From: Gambelia wislizenii
Lineage: Eukaryota > Chordata > Lepidosauria > Squamata > Crotaphytidae
Direction: 5' to 3'
DNA: 64,000 nucleotides
Assembly: GCA_030847615.1 (NCBI GenBank)
Contig: JAUMIR010000001.1
Coordinates: 260,275,187 to 260,339,186, forward strand
Below the pieces are notes generated by a model, which worked only from the letters and a program-made list of their open reading frames with translations, made no database searches and had not been told where the DNA came from. The translations under genes were made by a program, and so were the position numbers. Positions 59,501 through 62,500 of this stretch are shown piece after piece (position 1 is the stretch's first letter; every line of letters begins with the position of its first letter).

Positions 59501-62500
59501 TTTTAACAAGGGAGTTATATGCTCCCTGTAATGATAACACTGAATGTTGCTCAGTAGATTTACTCTTTGTACAAACAAAAATAGTAAAAAAAAACCCCAC
59601 ACCTCTCTATTGTTTTGAAAGCCTGAGAGCAGGACCAGATCCTTGAACTTGAAACCTACAATCCTTGATGAAATTTTGGAGGCACACAAGCAAAAGATTA
59701 AAGACGAGATTGCCAAACAGAGCATAGCACCCACTGAGCACCTCAAACTCTATGATAAATACCAAGATTTGATCAGTAAGCAGGCAGAACGGGACATTGA
59801 TCAATTCCTGTCAGAGGAGCACACTTTTGAAGAAATAACTGCACAAGTTGCTAAGTATCAAAGCATCCGGGATGAAATTCAGTACACTTCCAGAAAGGTA
59901 ATGTATGTATGCAGGGGGAAATGCACTTTCATTTAATACCCTCCACTGGTACTGGTGTCGGGGGTAGGGGATGGAGAGGCACCATAATTACAGTAGAGTA
60001 TCATGTCCTTATTAGCTTCAGTCACCAGCTTTTAGTTGTTGATAATGATCAAAATGTGTTAACAGATATTTATTTTGGGCAGAGCATATCCTTGGGGACT
60101 GGAACTGCTGATGGTTTCACATCTAGTATATAGTCTCTGGTCACTTGTTCCCCTTCATGATTGTTTGCAGGAAATGGATGTTGGTCTTTGAAGAGGAAGA
60201 AACCTAAAATATTCTGCTGGCATATCACCTGTTTTGACTGACAGGGCTATTGGCTCAAGATGGATCATGTAAGAGACTTTTTCAGAGTGCTGCTTTTTGT
60301 GGCTGTTAATTCCACAGCCACAAATATCAGTGGAAAATTCTGAGATGAGGGAGGGGAAGGACTTTGGGGGACAGGAATTGCTTTTACAGCCTACAAAGGC
60401 TTGTCTAATCCAGCATCCTGTTTCCCATAGTGGCCAACCAAAATCCCTTCCCCATTTTTGCATGTCCATTTGCTGGCCTCCCTTGCACAATTCCCTTCTC
60501 TGAAAAGGAATTGTTCTGCAAAGGACACTAGAGTATGGTGAAGCAAAGATTTTAGTTATGAGAGAAAATGTCAAATAGGGCTGAAATAAACTTCCTCAGT
60601 GGCTTACAATTGCTGTTATATTCCCTTCCCCCAACAATAAGGCAAATGGAAGGACACATTCTTGCAAACAATCTGCAAGATTATTACTGGTCATTAAAAA
60701 AAATGGATCAGTGGATCTTTATATGGCTCTCTCTGTGATTTTGGTAAATGATTCTTTCTTTTTATTAGTAAATTTCTTCTCATTAATGCTTGTGCTCCAG
60801 TGTATTCGTCTAGGAATGTTCGAGTTACACTGTGATGAGCTGATCAGAGCCCTCACAAAGCGAGCGGATGGCATTTGTTCTAAAATTATTGCCAAGATGT
60901 TCAAAGACCATCAAGATCTTAATACAAGGTAAATGCTGTGTTTTCCAAAGTTACAAATAAATGTAGCCCTGATCTAGCTGTGGTCATGGACTACTCTGCC
61001 AATAGGGAGTTGAATCCTCATTTGTATCACTCCAGTTCAGTGGGGCCTGGTTGAAACTGAAACGTGAAGGGTAATGTGTCTTGCACAGATATCTTTATCA
61101 GCCTTAGAACTGTGCTGGGAAGGTTGTTACTAGATGAGGGCATGTTCCTCTAAAACAGAGGTGGGAGAACTATGGCCCTTCAGACAGTTTGGACTACAAC
61201 TCCTACATTACCTTACCTTTGGACAAGCGGGCTGGGGCTTCTGGGAGATGAAACCCAAAACATCTGAAGAACTAAGGGTTCTCCACCTCTGGTTTAAAAG
61301 ATGCTTTACTCTTACTTGTAAATCATATACCATATACCATTATGTACTTCACTCAAAGAGCTCAATAAAACTGTTGTTTAAGGATGATGGGAAGGTCCAA
61401 ATGGTAGTCTTCCTTTTCCTACTCTGTATGTCTTTGCTGTTTTGGTGTAGCAGCTCATAGTTAGGTCTCAACACTGTTGTATTTATCTTATGCTGCTGAC
61501 ACACTGCAGAAATAATGCAGTTTGACACTGCTTTAACTGCCATGGCTCAATGCTGTGGGATTCTGGGATTTATAGTTTTGTGATGTTTAGCCTTCTCTGT
61601 CAGAGAGGTCTGGTGCCACAACAAACTGCAAATCCTAGGATTCCACAGGAGGGAGCCAAAAAAGCAGTGTCAAACTGTATTATTTCTGCAGTGTGTCAGC
61701 AGTCTTAGATGGTTGTTTTTCCCTGCTGTGGCACAAATGTCCCTAAGATGTTCAGTTAAGGCAATCACCACCACTCCTTGTTTGAACATAAATACTTGGA
61801 ATAGGAAGATTGCCTTTTTCCTTCCTAACCGGGCATAGGAAGTGACTTAGGGCCAGTCTACACAAGGGGGGAAAATCCCAAATACCTCATAGTATTGGCA
61901 TCTCGCAGCAGCAGCGACATACGCAAATGGTTTTTCTGGCCTCAGAAGCCCCCATAAGCCTTGCTTTCCTGATGGCAGCTGCGAGTGATTTCCTCACGTT
62001 ATTTCTTCACTGCTACTGTTTTTTTTTAAAAAAAGTCATCCCTAGGTGCACTGGTGCGATGGAGCGATTCTCCAAAGCAAAACAGAAAATATTGATCATT
62101 TTTATCATCTTAGTGAGTGATCGCTAAGGTGAAATCCAACATGGTGGCAGCGGGCACTTGCCCTCCTAACAAGCCATGCTCCTGCTCTCGCCCGGCCAAT
62201 CTTCCCTTTGTGCTTCCCTTTGAGTTTTTCATTGTTCTATGGTCCAAACAATCAAAAATGTGCACTCGCCTCACAGTTTATGAAAAAGTACAGGGACATC
62301 TGCAAAGGCTTTTAGCCCGTTGTTTTTGCTGTTTTGGGCCCCCCTCCTTCCGAATAGTGTGGATTGGTGCTGGATCCTGTTTAGACTGGTAGGATCCACA
62401 GTGAATTCCATGAAGGGTATTTTCACAGTTTAGATGGGCCCTTAATTTGTAGGAGCTCAAGCCACTGTGGCACTGGCAGGTGAATTTGAATATATTTGTA

